A stretch of 64,000 bases of DNA from an uncultured Clostridia bacterium (lineage in GTDB: Bacteria; Bacillota; Clostridia; Oscillospirales; Acutalibacteraceae). The stretch lies in assembly GCA_947628665.1 (NCBI GenBank), contig CANRAU010000007.1, forward strand, positions 31,577-95,576, written 5' to 3'. Shown here piece after piece: positions 19,401 through 28,003 of the stretch; position 1 is the first letter of the stretch, and every line of letters starts with the position of its first letter. Under the pieces are notes generated by a model. The model ran no database searches and had not been told where the DNA came from. It saw nothing but the letters and a program-made list of their open reading frames with translations. The position numbers and the translations under genes were made by a program.

Positions 19401-20130
19401 CGCAGGTGCATACCCCAAGATCATGGTGATCCGCAACCTGTCCGCCAAGGATATTTCCGAAAGTGCCCAGGCGTTCTCCAAAGCGCTGTCGGATGCGCAG
19501 ATCGTGTTCATCCCGGGTGGCTTCTCGGGCGGCGACGAACCCGACGGCAGCGGCAAGTTCATTACGGCGTTCTTCCGCAATCCCGCTGTGAAAGAGGAAG
19601 TCCACAAGCTGCTGCAAACACGCGACGGCTTGATGGCAGGTATCTGCAACGGCTTCCAGGCGCTCATCAAATTGGGGCTTGTCCCTTACGGCGAGATCAT
19701 CGACCCGCGCGCCGATACCCCCACCCTCACCTTCAACACCATCGGCCGCCACCAGTCGCGGCTGGTGCGCACGCGGGTGGCCTCCAACCTGTCCCCGTGG
19801 CTTTCGGGCGCAGAGGTCGGCGACGTGCATACCGTTGCCATTTCGCACGGCGAGGGCAGATTCGTTTGCCCGCAGGAACTGATCGGCACGCTCATTGAAA
19901 ACGGGCAGATCGCCACGCAGTATGTGGACGAACTCGGCAATCCCACCATGGATATTCGCTGGAATCCCAACGGCTCGCTCCTGGCCGTAGAGGGCATCAC
20001 CTCCCCCGACGGCAGGATATTCGGCAAAATGGGACACTCCGAGCGTTTCTCCGACAACGTCTACAAAAACGTGGACGGTATCAAGGACAACGGCATGTTC
20101 CAAAACGCCGTCGATTACTATAAAATCTGA
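16435..20130 (+). CDS. purL: FGAM synthetase, single-chain PurL with fused glutaminase
   Basis: 1231 aa, the large fused form rather than PurS/PurQ/PurL. An N-terminal PurS-like part is followed by the linker motif TYWSDHCRHTTF (about residue 218). Two AIRS-type halves carry ETHNHPTEIEPFGGAATCIGG and SIGGKDSMSG. The C-terminal glutamine amidotransferase contains MAGICNGFQALIKLG (nucleophile Cys), SHGEGRF and GHSERF. It converts FGAR to FGAM. It is the last gene of the operon and is closed by a terminator. Confidence 0.95.
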   Translation: MVYRIYVEKKRQFADEAASLLSDIRTLLRIDSVSDLRLFNRYDVENIDEALFKACERTVFSEPQLDNTYAHLPQADCAVFATEYLPGQFDQRADSCAQCIQIVSQGDKPTVRTAKVYMIFGKVSPTELDAIKKYVINPVESREASLDRVDTLHIPYDVPTEVEVLTGFTKLSKAELSEFVRKYALAMDDADITFCQAYFKSEHRDPTITEIRMIDTYWSDHCRHTTFLTTIDGVQIDDPAVQAAYDRYVALRKTLGRTKPQNLMDLATIGARYLKHTGQLKNLDESEEINACTVKIKVDVDGKDEDWLFLFKNETHNHPTEIEPFGGAATCIGGAIRDPLSGRGYVYQAMRVTGAADPLKPVSETMTGKLPQRKLVTTAAAGYSSYGNQIGLATGQVDEIYHAGYVAKRLEIGAVVGAAPAKNVRRERPDPGDVIVLLGGRTGRDGCGGATGSSKSHKLSSLAQCGAEVQKGNAPEERKLQRLFRNPDATALIKRCNDFGAGGVSVAIGELADGLHIDLNKVPKKYEGLDGTELAISESQERMAVVLAPEDADAFCALAAEENLEATVVAHVVAEPRLTMEWNGKKIVDISREFLNSNGAEKHTRVTITAAQPIEKTVAGSTNADKFRTLAGDLNICSKRGLAERFDSTIGANTVLMPFGGKYQITPAQSMAAKLPVLDGDTKTCSVMAWGYNPFITEKNPYLGAYLAVVESVSKLVASGADLDNCWLTFQEYFERMTEDPTRWGKPAAALLGALTAQLELGLASIGGKDSMSGTFEDIDVPPTLVSFAVSVCNSDNVISPEFKLPSSKLYYIEPQKNADGTFNTESLLAVYKKVAALIAEKKVLSAFTPTYGGIAEGLMKAAFGNRIGFKLAHTFPQDKLYTYSYGAFVLEAVEELDDLTVLGETTYDYSLKIGIETIDLSELCAVYEDKLEPVFPCNIQTKQTPVAPLEYRAEHRAAPKIGFAKPRVLIPVFPGTNCEYDTARALLRAGAYPKIMVIRNLSAKDISESAQAFSKALSDAQIVFIPGGFSGGDEPDGSGKFITAFFRNPAVKEEVHKLLQTRDGLMAGICNGFQALIKLGLVPYGEIIDPRADTPTLTFNTIGRHQSRLVRTRVASNLSPWLSGAEVGDVHTVAISHGEGRFVCPQELIGTLIENGQIATQYVDELGNPTMDIRWNPNGSLLAVEGITSPDGRIFGKMGHSERFSDNVYKNVDGIKDNGMFQNAVDYYKI

Positions 20131-20150
20131 TCCAAAGAATCCGATCCCGA

Positions 20151-20196
20151 AAACCGCCCTTTTCCCCTGTTTTGCAGGTGGGAAAGGGCGGTTTTT
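20151..20196 (+). terminator. Terminator of the pur operon
   Basis: Long stem AACCGCCCTTTTCCC against GGGAAAGGGCGGTT, with TTTTT after it. Confidence 0.85.
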
Positions 20197-20311
20197 CTGC
20201 GAGGCTTCCAACCCGCAGAACCGTCGTTTCGGATGCTTTATTTGACTTTTTTGACGCTATAAATTAGAATGGTATGTGGAATTGTTGAAATGATAAAGCG
20301 GAGGAATTGAT

Positions 20312-20932
20312 ATGACCAAAAGCAAAATATGCAAAGGCGTTTTAATCGCTGTTTCCTGTGTTGTTTCCGTTTTTGCCATCGTTCTTGTGTATTATTTTTC
20401 TACGACCATGTCTGTGCAAGGGTGTATCGATTATTGCCTGGAAAACACATCGCGAAATGCAACCGATTTTGACAGACTGGGCGACGGGCGCTATGTGGAA
20501 GACTATGCCTATTTCATCGCAACAGACGGCGATTCCTCCAAACCGCAAGAGGTTTTTGTTTTCAAGCGGAAATTTTTCGGTTCGATTTCTGCTTTTGACA
20601 GGTATGAATTTGTGATGAGCAGTACGCCAAGTGGCAAAGAAGGCGAAGACAAATTCGGTTCTATACAGTTTTTCACAGTAAACGATGACGGGGAAAAGGA
20701 ACCGGACTCCACACTGCTGTTCTTTGGCGCCACGAAGGATTCCGATATAACGGAATACGAATACACATTGACTACGAGAGAAGGGTCAAATGTGTACAGG
20801 GGAAACGTTGTAAAAGGCACTACTTTCTGGTTCGTGAAGTTTTTCGGCCTGCGTAATGATGAGAACTATAAAAAAGTCATTTCGGATGTAAAATTTTACG
20901 ACAGAAACGGTGATTTGGTCGGGATTTGGTAA
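20312..20932 (+). CDS. Small membrane-anchored protein of unknown function
   Basis: 206 aa. One N-terminal hydrophobic helix (GVLIAVSCVVSVFAIVLVYYF) and an extracellular, beta-rich, acidic remainder with no motif I recognise. GGAGG stands before the ATG. It is monocistronic: the pur terminator lies upstream, and a new promoter starts just downstream. Probably exported and held by its signal anchor. Confidence 0.7.
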   Translation: MTKSKICKGVLIAVSCVVSVFAIVLVYYFSTTMSVQGCIDYCLENTSRNATDFDRLGDGRYVEDYAYFIATDGDSSKPQEVFVFKRKFFGSISAFDRYEFVMSSTPSGKEGEDKFGSIQFFTVNDDGEKEPDSTLLFFGATKDSDITEYEYTLTTREGSNVYRGNVVKGTTFWFVKFFGLRNDENYKKVISDVKFYDRNGDLVGIW

Positions 20933-20950
20933 AAATATAGGTATGCCCCC

Positions 20951-20979
20951 TTGATTTTTCCCGGACGAGCCAGTATAAT
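20951..20979 (+). promoter_or_regulatory. Strong sigma-A promoter before the DUF1846 gene
   Basis: TTGATT, 17 bp, then a perfect TATAAT. The start point (about 20986) lies only a few bases before the large hairpin at 20991. Confidence 0.8.
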
Positions 20980-20990
20980 ATATTGTGTCA

Positions 20991-21034
20991 CACTTCGGTT
21001 CTGTGGTGTAGCCACGGAATCGAAGTGTTTTTTA
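20991..21034 (+). terminator. Promoter-proximal terminator hairpin, possible attenuator or short RNA
   Basis: A 16-bp stem (CACTTCGGTTCTGTGG/CCACGGAATCGAAGTG, two GU pairs) with loop TGTAG and a run of six T. It begins about 5 nt after the predicted transcription start. It may also end the upstream gene. CCACGG in the 3' arm can pair with CCGTGG further downstream (about 21047-21053), a possible alternative fold. Confidence 0.7.
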
Positions 21035-21106
21035 TTGTAAACAGCCCCGTGGGGTGTCCGAATCGCACAAAAATCGGATAAATTGCTTTATTTTGGGAGA
21101 ACAAAC

Positions 21107-22588
21107 GTGAAAATCGGATTTGACAACGACCAGTACCTCAAAACCCAATCCGCGCGTATCCGCGAGCGCATTGCCTCGTTCGGCGGCAAGCTGTATTTGG
21201 AATTCGGCGGCAAAATTTTTGACGATTACCATGCGTCACGCGTGCTGCCCGGCTTTTTGCCCGACAGCAAAATGAAAATGCTGCTCGAACTCAAAGACGA
21301 CGCCGAGATCATCATCGCCATCAATGCCAACGACATTGAAAAATGCAAAATACGCGGCGACATCGGCATCCCCTATGAGCAGGATATTTTGCGTCTCATC
21401 GATACATATCGTTCGTTCGAGTTACCCGTATGCGGCGTCGTGATGACGCAGTACGGCGCGCAACCCTCCGCTGTCGCCTTTGAGGAACGCCTGCAAAAGC
21501 TCGGCGTGCGGGTCTACCGCCATTACACCATCGAGGGCTACCCCGCCAATATCCCCGTGATCGTCAGCGACAACGGCTTCGGCAAAAACGACTTTATCGA
21601 AACCTCGCGTTCGCTGGTCGTGGTCACAGCGCCGGGGCCGGGCAGCGGCAAAATGGCGGTTTGCCTTTCGCAGCTTTACCATGAGCATAAACGCGGCGTG
21701 CAGGCGGGATACGCCAAATTTGAGACGTTCCCGATCTGGAATCTGCCGCTCAAGCACCCCGTCAATCTGGCGTATGAGGCCGCGACGACCGATCTCAACG
21801 ACGTCAATATGATCGACCCCTTCCATTTGGAAGCCTACGGCGAAACAACCGTCAACTACAATCGGGATATTGAGATTTTTCCCGTACTCAACACGATTTT
21901 TGAAAACATTTTCGGGCAGTCCCCGTACAAATCCCCGACCGATATGGGGGTCAATATGGCGGGCAATTGCATTATCGACGACGACGTGGTCTGCGAAGCC
22001 TCCCGTCAGGAGGTCATTCGCCGCTATTATAAGGCGCTCGTCGCCGCGCAAAACGGCGAAACGGTGCAAAATGAGATCCGCTCCTTAGAGCTGCTGATGA
22101 AGCAGTCGGGCGTGACCCCCAACGACCGCAAATGCGTACCCGCCGCGCTGCAGGTCAGCGAGCTGACCCATGCGCCCGCAGCGGCTATGGAATTGCCCGA
22201 CGGCAGCATCGTGGTCGGCAAGACCAGCGACCTTTTGGGCGCGTCCTCGGCGCTGCTTTTGAACGCGCTGAAGAAACTGGCGAATATCCACAGCGATATA
22301 GACCTCGTTTCGCCCGTGGTCATCGGGCCGATCCAGGATCTGAAAATCAATCATCTCGGCAACAAAAATCCGCGTCTGCACACCGACGAGGTGCTTTTGG
22401 CGCTCTCAATCTCGGCGGCGACCAATCCGACCGCCGAGCGCGCCATGGGTGCACTCCCGCTTTTGCGGGGCAGCAATCTGCACTCCACCGTCATCTTATC
22501 GGAGGTCGATCTGCATACCTTTGCAAAATTAGGCGTACTCGTCACCTGCGAGCCGAAACGGCAAACGCGCACATTGTATCACAAATAA
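21107..22588 (+). CDS. DUF1846 (UPF0371) family protein
   Basis: The start is GTG 21107 (product MKIGFDNDQYLK) behind GGGAGA, 493 aa, the usual length. The family is recognised by VKIGFDNDQY, GKIFDDYHASRVLPGF, VVTAPGPGSGKMAVCLSQLYHE (P-loop-like) and HPVNLAYEAATTDLNDVNMIDPFH. The biochemical role is not established; structures suggest nucleotide binding. It lies between an independent promoter and pyrG. Confidence 0.9.
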   Translation: MKIGFDNDQYLKTQSARIRERIASFGGKLYLEFGGKIFDDYHASRVLPGFLPDSKMKMLLELKDDAEIIIAINANDIEKCKIRGDIGIPYEQDILRLIDTYRSFELPVCGVVMTQYGAQPSAVAFEERLQKLGVRVYRHYTIEGYPANIPVIVSDNGFGKNDFIETSRSLVVVTAPGPGSGKMAVCLSQLYHEHKRGVQAGYAKFETFPIWNLPLKHPVNLAYEAATTDLNDVNMIDPFHLEAYGETTVNYNRDIEIFPVLNTIFENIFGQSPYKSPTDMGVNMAGNCIIDDDVVCEASRQEVIRRYYKALVAAQNGETVQNEIRSLELLMKQSGVTPNDRKCVPAALQVSELTHAPAAAMELPDGSIVVGKTSDLLGASSALLLNALKKLANIHSDIDLVSPVVIGPIQDLKINHLGNKNPRLHTDEVLLALSISAATNPTAERAMGALPLLRGSNLHSTVILSEVDLHTFAKLGVLVTCEPKRQTRTLYHK

Positions 22589-22654
22589 TGCAATCTGTTT
22601 TTTGAATTGGGGAATTCACCGCGAAGCTCTGCCTTCGCAAAAGGGGAAGTTTTT

Positions 22655-24259
22655 ATGGCAGCAAAATACATCTTTGTCACAGGCGGCGTTGTCTCGGGCT
22701 TAGGCAAGGGCATTACGGCGGCGTCGCTCGGGCGGCTTTTGAAGGATCGCGGGCTTTCGGTCACGGTCATTAAGCTCGACCCGTATTTGAACATCGATCC
22801 CGGTACGATGAATCCGATCCAGCACGGCGAGGTATTTGTCACCGACGACGGTGCGGAGACCGACCTCGATCTCGGGCATTACGAGCGTTTCATTGACGTA
22901 AGTCTCACCAAAAACAGCTCCTGCACCTCGGGCAGCGTGTACTACAACGTGCTTTCCAACGAGCGCAAGGGCGTTTATGGCGGGCAAACGATCCAGATCA
23001 TCCCGCACATCACCAACGAGATCAAGCGCCGCATCGCGCTCAACGAGACAGAGACGACCGACATCGTCTTAGTAGAGATCGGCGGCACGGTGGGCGACAT
23101 CGAGAGCCAGCCGTTTTTGGAGGCGATCCGTCAATTTGCGCAGGAGCGCGCGGGTGACTGTATGTTCGTACACGTCACGCTTGTGCCGTACCTCGGCGCG
23201 TCCATGGAACTGAAAACCAAGCCCACGCAGCACTCCGTCAAGGAGCTTTTGGGGATAGGCATTCGCCCCGACATCATCGTGCTGCGCACCGAGCATCCCA
23301 TCAGTCAGGACATTAAGGATAAAATCGCGCTGTTCTGCAACGTACCGTCCAGAAACGTGATCGAAAACCGCGATATGCCCACGCTGTACGAGATCCCCAT
23401 GGCGCTCGAACAAGAAGGCATTGCCGACATCGTGGTCGAGCGTCTCCGCTTATCGTGCGGCGAACCCGACCACAAGGATTGGCGCAACATGATGGAAAAG
23501 AACGCCAATTTGAAAAAGCGGGTCAACATTGCGCTCGTCGGGAAATATGTGGAGCTACACGACTCGTATTTGAGCGTGAATGAGGCGCTCAAGCACGGCG
23601 GGCTTGACCACGACGCGCAGGTCCATATCGATTGGGTGGACTCCGAAACGCTCACCGATGCAAACGTCGCCGAACGCCTCTCTGACGCAGACGGCATTTT
23701 AGTCCCCGGCGGCTTCGGCACGCGCGGCATCCCCGGGAAAATCTGTGCGGCCAAGTACGCGCGCGAGCATAAAGTACCGTATCTCGGCATCTGCCTGGGG
23801 CTTCAAATCGCGGTCATTGAATTTGCGCGCAACGTATTGGGGCTTGACGCCAATACGACCGAGATCGACCCCGACACGAAGCATCCCGTCATTTACCTGA
23901 TGCCCGATCAGCACGATGTGACCAATCTCGGCGGCACAATGCGTTTGGGGCAATACCCCTGTATGCTCGACCCCGAATCCAAAGCCTATGCGGCATACAG
24001 CCAACAGCTGATTTACGAGCGGCATCGTCATCGCTATGAGGTCAACAACGATTACCGTGATTTGCTGGAAGCCAACGGTATGCATATTTGCGGTGTTTCG
24101 CCCGACAAGCACATTGTGGAAATGGTCGAATTGAAAGACCATCCGTGGTTTGTCGCTTCGCAGGCGCATCCCGAATTCAAATCGCGTCCTACGCGGCCGC
24201 ATCCCCTGTTTTCGGGGCTGGTCGGCGCGGCGGTCGCCTACAGAGAGCAGAGAAAATAA
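22655..24259 (+). CDS. pyrG: CTP synthase
   Basis: The start is ATG 22655 behind AAGGGGAAG, 534 aa. The synthetase domain has [20 protein letters not shown] and [20 protein letters not shown]. The glutaminase domain has [10 protein letters not shown] and [15 protein letters not shown] with the nucleophile Cys, plus [11 protein letters not shown]. It makes CTP from UTP with glutamine. It closes a cluster rich in nucleotide genes and is followed by a strong terminator. Confidence 0.97.
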   Translation: MAAKYIFVTGGVVSGLGKGITAASLGRLLKDRGLSVTVIKLDPYLNIDPGTMNPIQHGEVFVTDDGAETDLDLGHYERFIDVSLTKNSSCTSGSVYYNVLSNERKGVYGGQTIQIIPHITNEIKRRIALNETETTDIVLVEIGGTVGDIESQPFLEAIRQFAQERAGDCMFVHVTLVPYLGASMELKTKPTQHSVKELLGIGIRPDIIVLRTEHPISQDIKDKIALFCNVPSRNVIENRDMPTLYEIPMALEQEGIADIVVERLRLSCGEPDHKDWRNMMEKNANLKKRVNIALVGKYVELHDSYLSVNEALKHGGLDHDAQVHIDWVDSETLTDANVAERLSDADGILVPGGFGTRGIPGKICAAKYAREHKVPYLGICLGLQIAVIEFARNVLGLDANTTEIDPDTKHPVIYLMPDQHDVTNLGGTMRLGQYPCMLDPESKAYAAYSQQLIYERHRHRYEVNNDYRDLLEANGMHICGVSPDKHIVEMVELKDHPWFVASQAHPEFKSRPTRPHPLFSGLVGAAVAYREQRK

Positions 24260-24264
24260 GCAAA

Positions 24265-24305
24265 AATCCGAACATATCACCCAAAAGGTGTATGTTCGGA
24301 TTATT
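24265..24305. terminator. Bidirectional terminator between pyrG and the tRNA pair
   Basis: AATCCGAACATA pairs with TATGTTCGGATT, with a further CACC/GGTG inner stem. There are A residues on the left and T residues on the right, so it serves pyrG (+) and the tRNA genes (-). Confidence 0.8.
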
Positions 24306-24311
24306 TGACTT

Positions 24312-24396
<85 letters not shown>

Positions 24397-24428
24397 CTAT
24401 TGACTTTTCCTGCGCTGAAGGCCCGAGG

Positions 24429-24504
24429 TGGAGCTGGTGGACGGACTCGAACCCCCGACCTGCTGATTACAAATCAGCTGCTCTACCAACTGAGCTACAC
24501 CAGC
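24429..24504 (-). tRNA. tRNA-Thr (TGT)
   Basis: Complete cloverleaf starting GCTGGTGTAGCTCAG with anticodon TGT (complement of 24469-24471) and T-loop GTTCGAGTCC; CCA encoded. It precedes tRNA-Tyr by 32 bp in the same transcript. Confidence 0.95.
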
Positions 24505-24520
24505 ATTTCAACGCTCGACT

Positions 24521-24549
24521 ATCATAGCATACAAAACTCGTTTCGTCAA
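24521..24549 (-). promoter_or_regulatory. Promoter of the tRNA-Thr/tRNA-Tyr transcript
   Basis: On the minus strand TTGACG, 17 bp, TATGAT, placed 17 bp before the tRNA-Thr gene. Confidence 0.8.
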
Positions 24550-25243
24550 GAGTATTTTTGCTTTTTGCGGACAAGTTTTGTGTATGATTACAATTGTTGT
24601 GTTACAATAATTGTAAACCACATCCATGTCCCAGCTTTTCGTTAAAAAACATTGCAATTTTTTTCGCATTATGTTAAAATTTTTTCACGCCCTACAAAGG
24701 CAATGAAAGGAGCGTGGTCTTAGTGACCAAACTTTTGAACTTGCCCTGCGCTTTGATGAGTGTCATTAATGTACCATTTGATGACGCAAGACGTGCTTGC
24801 TATAGGGCAAATTAATCAGCGAGTGCCTATCGCTTAAGAAGCACAGTTTTCATTGATGCGAAGTGTACTGCCTTTGTTCGCAATCCCGGTAACATATAGT
24901 CGCGAATATATGTAGAGCCAGAGCCTTGAGCCAGAGCCGGGACGTGAAAAACTTCATTGCTATAAAATAGGCCATAAAGGTGTTGGATTCGTAGTACGTC
25001 CAGCGCCTTTCTTGATCTTCACAGTCAGTAAAAATGACGAAAAAGCTACAGCATCGTAATACATCACGATATAAAGGCCTATTTATTGCTACCAAATCGA
25101 AAATATTTACTATACGTTCAGTCTCTCTTTGATCTATTATCCCTTTCTAAAAATAGGTAGTAATTAAGCTGGAAAATCATATCTATCAGAATGGAAGCGT
25201 GAAATTCAAAGAATAATTCTCTAAAACGGTCATTTTATGCTCC
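24550..25243. other. Long gap without a convincing gene
   Basis: AT-rich in its first part, then mixed. The only ORFs are an 81-aa minus-strand frame (24850-25095) without ribosome binding site or domain, and a 30-codon GTG frame at 24723 behind AAGGAG. Probably degraded accessory DNA. Confidence 0.5.
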
Positions 25244-25335
25244 GTATTTGACTTGCATTTTTGATTCTTTAAATATGAGGCTTGGCCAAACAGACTATTT
25301 TTTCAAAAATCAAAAAAGTAAAAAGCCCCCGAAAG
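25244..25335 (+). repeat. Relic copy of the prophage right-end sequence
   Basis: This stretch resembles 63626-63718 base for base over most of its length. It has the same TTTGACTTGCAT, ACTATTTTTTCA and AAAAAGCCCCCGAAAG blocks in the same order. At the right end it lies between the integrase gene and attR. Here there is no integrase, and an IS element starts three bases further on. Confidence 0.7.
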
Positions 25336-25398
25336 GTTTGAACTGCTCCAAATTGTACGGACAGTACAAAAGCCCCCTGTGGTAGGAGATATTAAGGA

Positions 25399-26253
25399 TT
25401 AAGCAACGAACTGACTTCGCAATTCAAGCGGGGTCAGTTTTGTTTTGAATTGAATACGCTGATGGTTGTAAAAGTGGATGTACTCAGCTATGAGGAGGCG
25501 AGCCTCCTCATAGGTTTTGAGTTTGACACGGTAAATGCACTCTGTTTTGAGAATAGAGAAGAAATTTTCAGCCAGAGCATTGTCATAGGGATTACCCCGT
25601 CTTGACATTGACGGCGTTATGCCGTATGATTGAGTTAGCTTAAAGTACGCTTGTGAGGTATACTGAAAGCCTTGGTCACTGTGGAGTTGCAGCTCTGCGG
25701 TGACCTTCTCTTTTCTCTTGGCCGCTCTGATCGTACTTAAAACAAGATTGATGTTCTGCTCCGTTCCGGTCTTGTAGGCCACAATACTGTTGTCATACAG
25801 ATCACGGATAACGGACAGATACAAAGTGCCTTGTCCGGTCTTGATGTATGAAATATCTGTCACCCACTTTTGGTTTGGTCTTTCTGCCTTAAAATCTCTG
25901 TTTAACAGATTGGGATAACGATGCAGATATTCTCCGTAATTGCGGTATTTCTTTCTTCTCACCACAGATAGCAGATTATATTTCTGCATAACTCGCAGGA
26001 TGGTTTTCGGATTATGATGAATCTTCTGTTTTTCAAGCCAGATATGTACTCTGCGGTATCCGTATGTTTTACCGCATTCCTCTTGACACTCCCGTATCTT
26101 TTCCGCCAGCGGCAGATCCTTTGCCGGCATATCCATCCTTGATACAAAGCCGTAGTAGCCACTTCTGGATACTTCAAAAAATCTGCACATTTCACTGATG
26201 CTGTATTTATCTTTGTACCGGTAGATCACCCTGTATTTTACGCTTGTTCTCAC
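25399..26253 (-). CDS. IS3-family transposase OrfB (DDE integrase core)
   Basis: 284 aa starting at GTG 26253. It has an HTH_21-like start, then the rve core: WVTDISYIKTGQGTLYLSVIRDLYD (first D), LHSDQGFQYTS (second D) and the E in DNALAENFFSILKTE. The tail HFYNHQRIQFKTKLTPLE is typical of IS3. The GTG overlaps the TGA of orfA (GTGA), so reinitiation or frameshifting may link them; no A6G slippery site is visible. Confidence 0.92.
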   Translation of the reverse strand: MRTSVKYRVIYRYKDKYSISEMCRFFEVSRSGYYGFVSRMDMPAKDLPLAEKIRECQEECGKTYGYRRVHIWLEKQKIHHNPKTILRVMQKYNLLSVVRRKKYRNYGEYLHRYPNLLNRDFKAERPNQKWVTDISYIKTGQGTLYLSVIRDLYDNSIVAYKTGTEQNINLVLSTIRAAKRKEKVTAELQLHSDQGFQYTSQAYFKLTQSYGITPSMSRRGNPYDNALAENFFSILKTECIYRVKLKTYEEARLLIAEYIHFYNHQRIQFKTKLTPLELRSQFVA

Positions 26254-26585
26254 TTCCTTTCGGTGAGCGAGAGAAAATCCCGCATCAGTTCATTTTCCAT
26301 TTCCAATGATTTGATCTTTGCTTCCTTACAAGCAAGGATGTATCTGAGTTCGGCAATCTTATCTTCCTCGCTGACTACATAATCCTTTGGCGGTCTGCCT
26401 CTCTTTTTCAGGGCGATTCCTGCTGCAAGTTTTCGCTGCTTTCTGTTATATCTTTTTGTGAACTCATGAATTTGCTCTGCTGTAAATCCTAGTCTTTCTC
26501 CTATTTCTTTTCGCGTTAGTCCTTTTTCTTTCAATTCTATTATCTCTTTTTCATACGTTTGGATATGTCGATATTTCTTTGCCAT
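26250..26585 (-). CDS. IS3-family OrfA, helix-turn-helix DNA-binding protein
   Basis: 111 aa. The N-terminal HTH (KEIGERLGFTAEQIHEFTKRY) would recognise the terminal repeats. A middle basic block (KKRGRPPKD) is followed by a leucine-zipper-like end (LACKEAKIKSLEMENELMRDFL). It is the first gene of the IS; its stop overlaps orfB. Confidence 0.85.
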   Translation of the reverse strand: MAKKYRHIQTYEKEIIELKEKGLTRKEIGERLGFTAEQIHEFTKRYNRKQRKLAAGIALKKRGRPPKDYVVSEEDKIAELRYILACKEAKIKSLEMENELMRDFLSLTERK

Positions 26586-26669
26586 AAAAATTCCCTCCTG
26601 CAGTTGTTTCTTTCATTCTACCACAGGAGGGGCCTTTTTTCTATTGTCCGTTTTTACTGGACTTGTTCA

Positions 26670-26849
26670 GGTTTGTCCATCAAGCGCGCTCGGGAGCTTA
26701 TTGGAACGCAGTAACCTACGCTTTGCTGTAAGATGAACACCCCTTGCAGCCGGTGATTGCTAGACACGCAAAATTAAATCCAACACTATGCTTCGCATAC
26801 AGCATTCACCACTAAATGGGAATTTATATTGATGATAATTATATATGAT
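26670..26849. other. Short non-coding stretch right of the IS
   Basis: About 180 bp between the IS and the GNAT gene. It starts with the second GGTT target copy. I see no gene, tRNA fragment or clear hairpin in it. Confidence 0.4.
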
Positions 26850-27431
26850 TTACGAAAGTTTATACTTAAAATAATCTTCCCGCAGAATGCCGCGCTCAAC
26901 AACGTCTACCCGTTCGCCGGTCATAAGAAGCCGGTATGCTTTTCTGCGCGTCCCTTCATATTTTAAGCCACATTTCTCCATGACGCGCGACGAGCCAATG
27001 TTCTCCGCCGCGTGGCTACCATTTATGCGATAGAATCCGACCTCCTCAAAGCAGTAGCGTAAAACCTCCATAAGTGCTTCGGTCATAATTCCTTTACCCC
27101 ACCATGCCTTGCTTATGCAGTAGCCAATCCCCCCTGTCTCCTGATAGGCGTCAACTGTTCCTGCCTCGATGTCACCGATGAGAATGTTCCTATCTTTCAA
27201 TACAATAGCCCAATGATAGCACTCTAGCCGTTTGCATTCCTCCTCCCATGCTTTCAAAAGAGCATGGGTAAGGGAAATATCGCCGTGCGGCATCCACGTC
27301 AAATATTTGGTCACGTCCGGGTCGTTCATCCAGTTGGCGAACGCTTCCTCGGCATCGCTTTCTTTCCACGGACGCAAGATAAGCCGCTCCGTTTGTAATT
27401 CCTTTGTACCTTTATGTTCCATTTTCATCAC
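26850..27431 (-). CDS. GNAT acetyltransferase, RimJ/RimL-like
   Basis: 193 aa from ATG 27431; ATG 27422 (MEHKGTK) is better spaced from AGGTG and may be the true start. The family is seen from TERLILRPWKESDAEEAFANW at the N-terminus, GGIGYCISKAWWGKGIMTEAL (acetyl-CoA loop, about 115-130) and ENIGSSRVMEKCGLKYEG. It would acetylate an amine on a protein or small molecule. It is accessory cargo left of the prophage. Confidence 0.85.
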   Translation of the reverse strand: MMKMEHKGTKELQTERLILRPWKESDAEEAFANWMNDPDVTKYLTWMPHGDISLTHALLKAWEEECKRLECYHWAIVLKDRNILIGDIEAGTVDAYQETGGIGYCISKAWWGKGIMTEALMEVLRYCFEEVGFYRINGSHAAENIGSSRVMEKCGLKYEGTRRKAYRLLMTGERVDVVERGILREDYFKYKLS

Positions 27432-27577
27432 CTGTGTCGTTATAAATTCAGTTTATTGTGCAATGATAGCACAAAAAGACGTGTAAATCAAATGGCACAG
27501 GCACTTATTTAGAGGTATCGTTAAAAGATGCGCGTCCCAAATCTATATTGTTCCGTTTACAGTAGGCCAAGCATATT

Positions 27578-27922
27578 TTACAACAGTTGAATTTGAATAC
27601 CAACCACTCCGTAGGTATCCTGCTGTTCCTTTGTATAGTACGCGTCCATATCTCTTGGAGAAGCGGCCTCAAGATTTTGTTCGGTATATCCGCATTCCGG
27701 CAGGGGAAGCGCACGATAAAGTGCATCAAAGGAATCATAGATGAAAAGGTTTACGACTTGAGTCCTTAACTTTTGGCTCGGATCATCACTGTTCACAAAG
27801 CAAATGTCGTCTCCGATTTGAATGCGCCTTCTTTTTTCATCATATAAACGCAGCTCGATTGTTTTCTCTCCGCTTCGAATCCGCTCAAACGGTGACGGGA
27901 AAAGTTTCATCGTGTGTTCCAT
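27578..27922 (-). CDS. ASCH-domain protein
   Basis: 114 aa with AGGAGAG before the ATG. FERIRSGEKTIELRLYDEKRRRIQIGDDICF is the ASCH signature (KTIELR strand, then an IGD turn). ASCH proteins are small PUA-like folds thought to bind RNA or modified nucleotides, and some are amidohydrolases of N4-acetylcytidine. The role here is unknown. It lies just outside attL. Confidence 0.85.
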   Translation of the reverse strand: MEHTMKLFPSPFERIRSGEKTIELRLYDEKRRRIQIGDDICFVNSDDPSQKLRTQVVNLFIYDSFDALYRALPLPECGYTEQNLEAASPRDMDAYYTKEQQDTYGVVGIQIQLL

Positions 27923-27960
27923 CTATTGCTCTCCTGTACAAATAATAAAAAGAAAAACAA

Positions 27961-28003
27961 AACACCAATCTTGATAAGCCTTTGTATCAAAATTGGTGTT
28001 TTT
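27961..28003. terminator. Host terminator of the original tRNA-fMet locus
   Basis: AACACCAAT..TTGATA pairs with TATCAA..ATTGGTGTT, with A/T-rich flanks on both sides. It lies directly beyond the displaced tRNA 3' end, where the terminator of the uninterrupted minus-strand tRNA gene would be. Confidence 0.7.

Larger units (their letters stand above)
25339..26669 (-). mobile_element. IS3-family insertion sequence, apparently intact
   Basis: 1331 bp with imperfect terminal inverted repeats: left 25339-25385 starts TGAACTGCTCCA, right 26618-26669 starts TGAACAAGTCCA when read inward, and both contain CGGACA and CTGTGGTAG. GGTT occurs directly outside each end (25335-25338 and 26670-26673), a 4-bp target duplication. 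It carries orfA and orfB without visible damage. Confidence 0.85.

Noticed and set aside
19195-20211. 338-aa minus-strand ORF opposite purL, with similar ORFs opposite purM (10626-11567) and the purD/purL junction (16402-17388)
   Set aside because: Antisense frames kept open by the GC-rich codon bias of the pur genes; the sense genes are full-length and certain.
24850-25095. 81-aa minus-strand ORF
   Set aside because: No ribosome site, no recognisable domain, lies in decayed accessory DNA.
27505-27738. 77-aa minus-strand ORF
   Set aside because: Overlaps the ASCH gene in another frame; the ASCH frame has the domain and the ribosome site.
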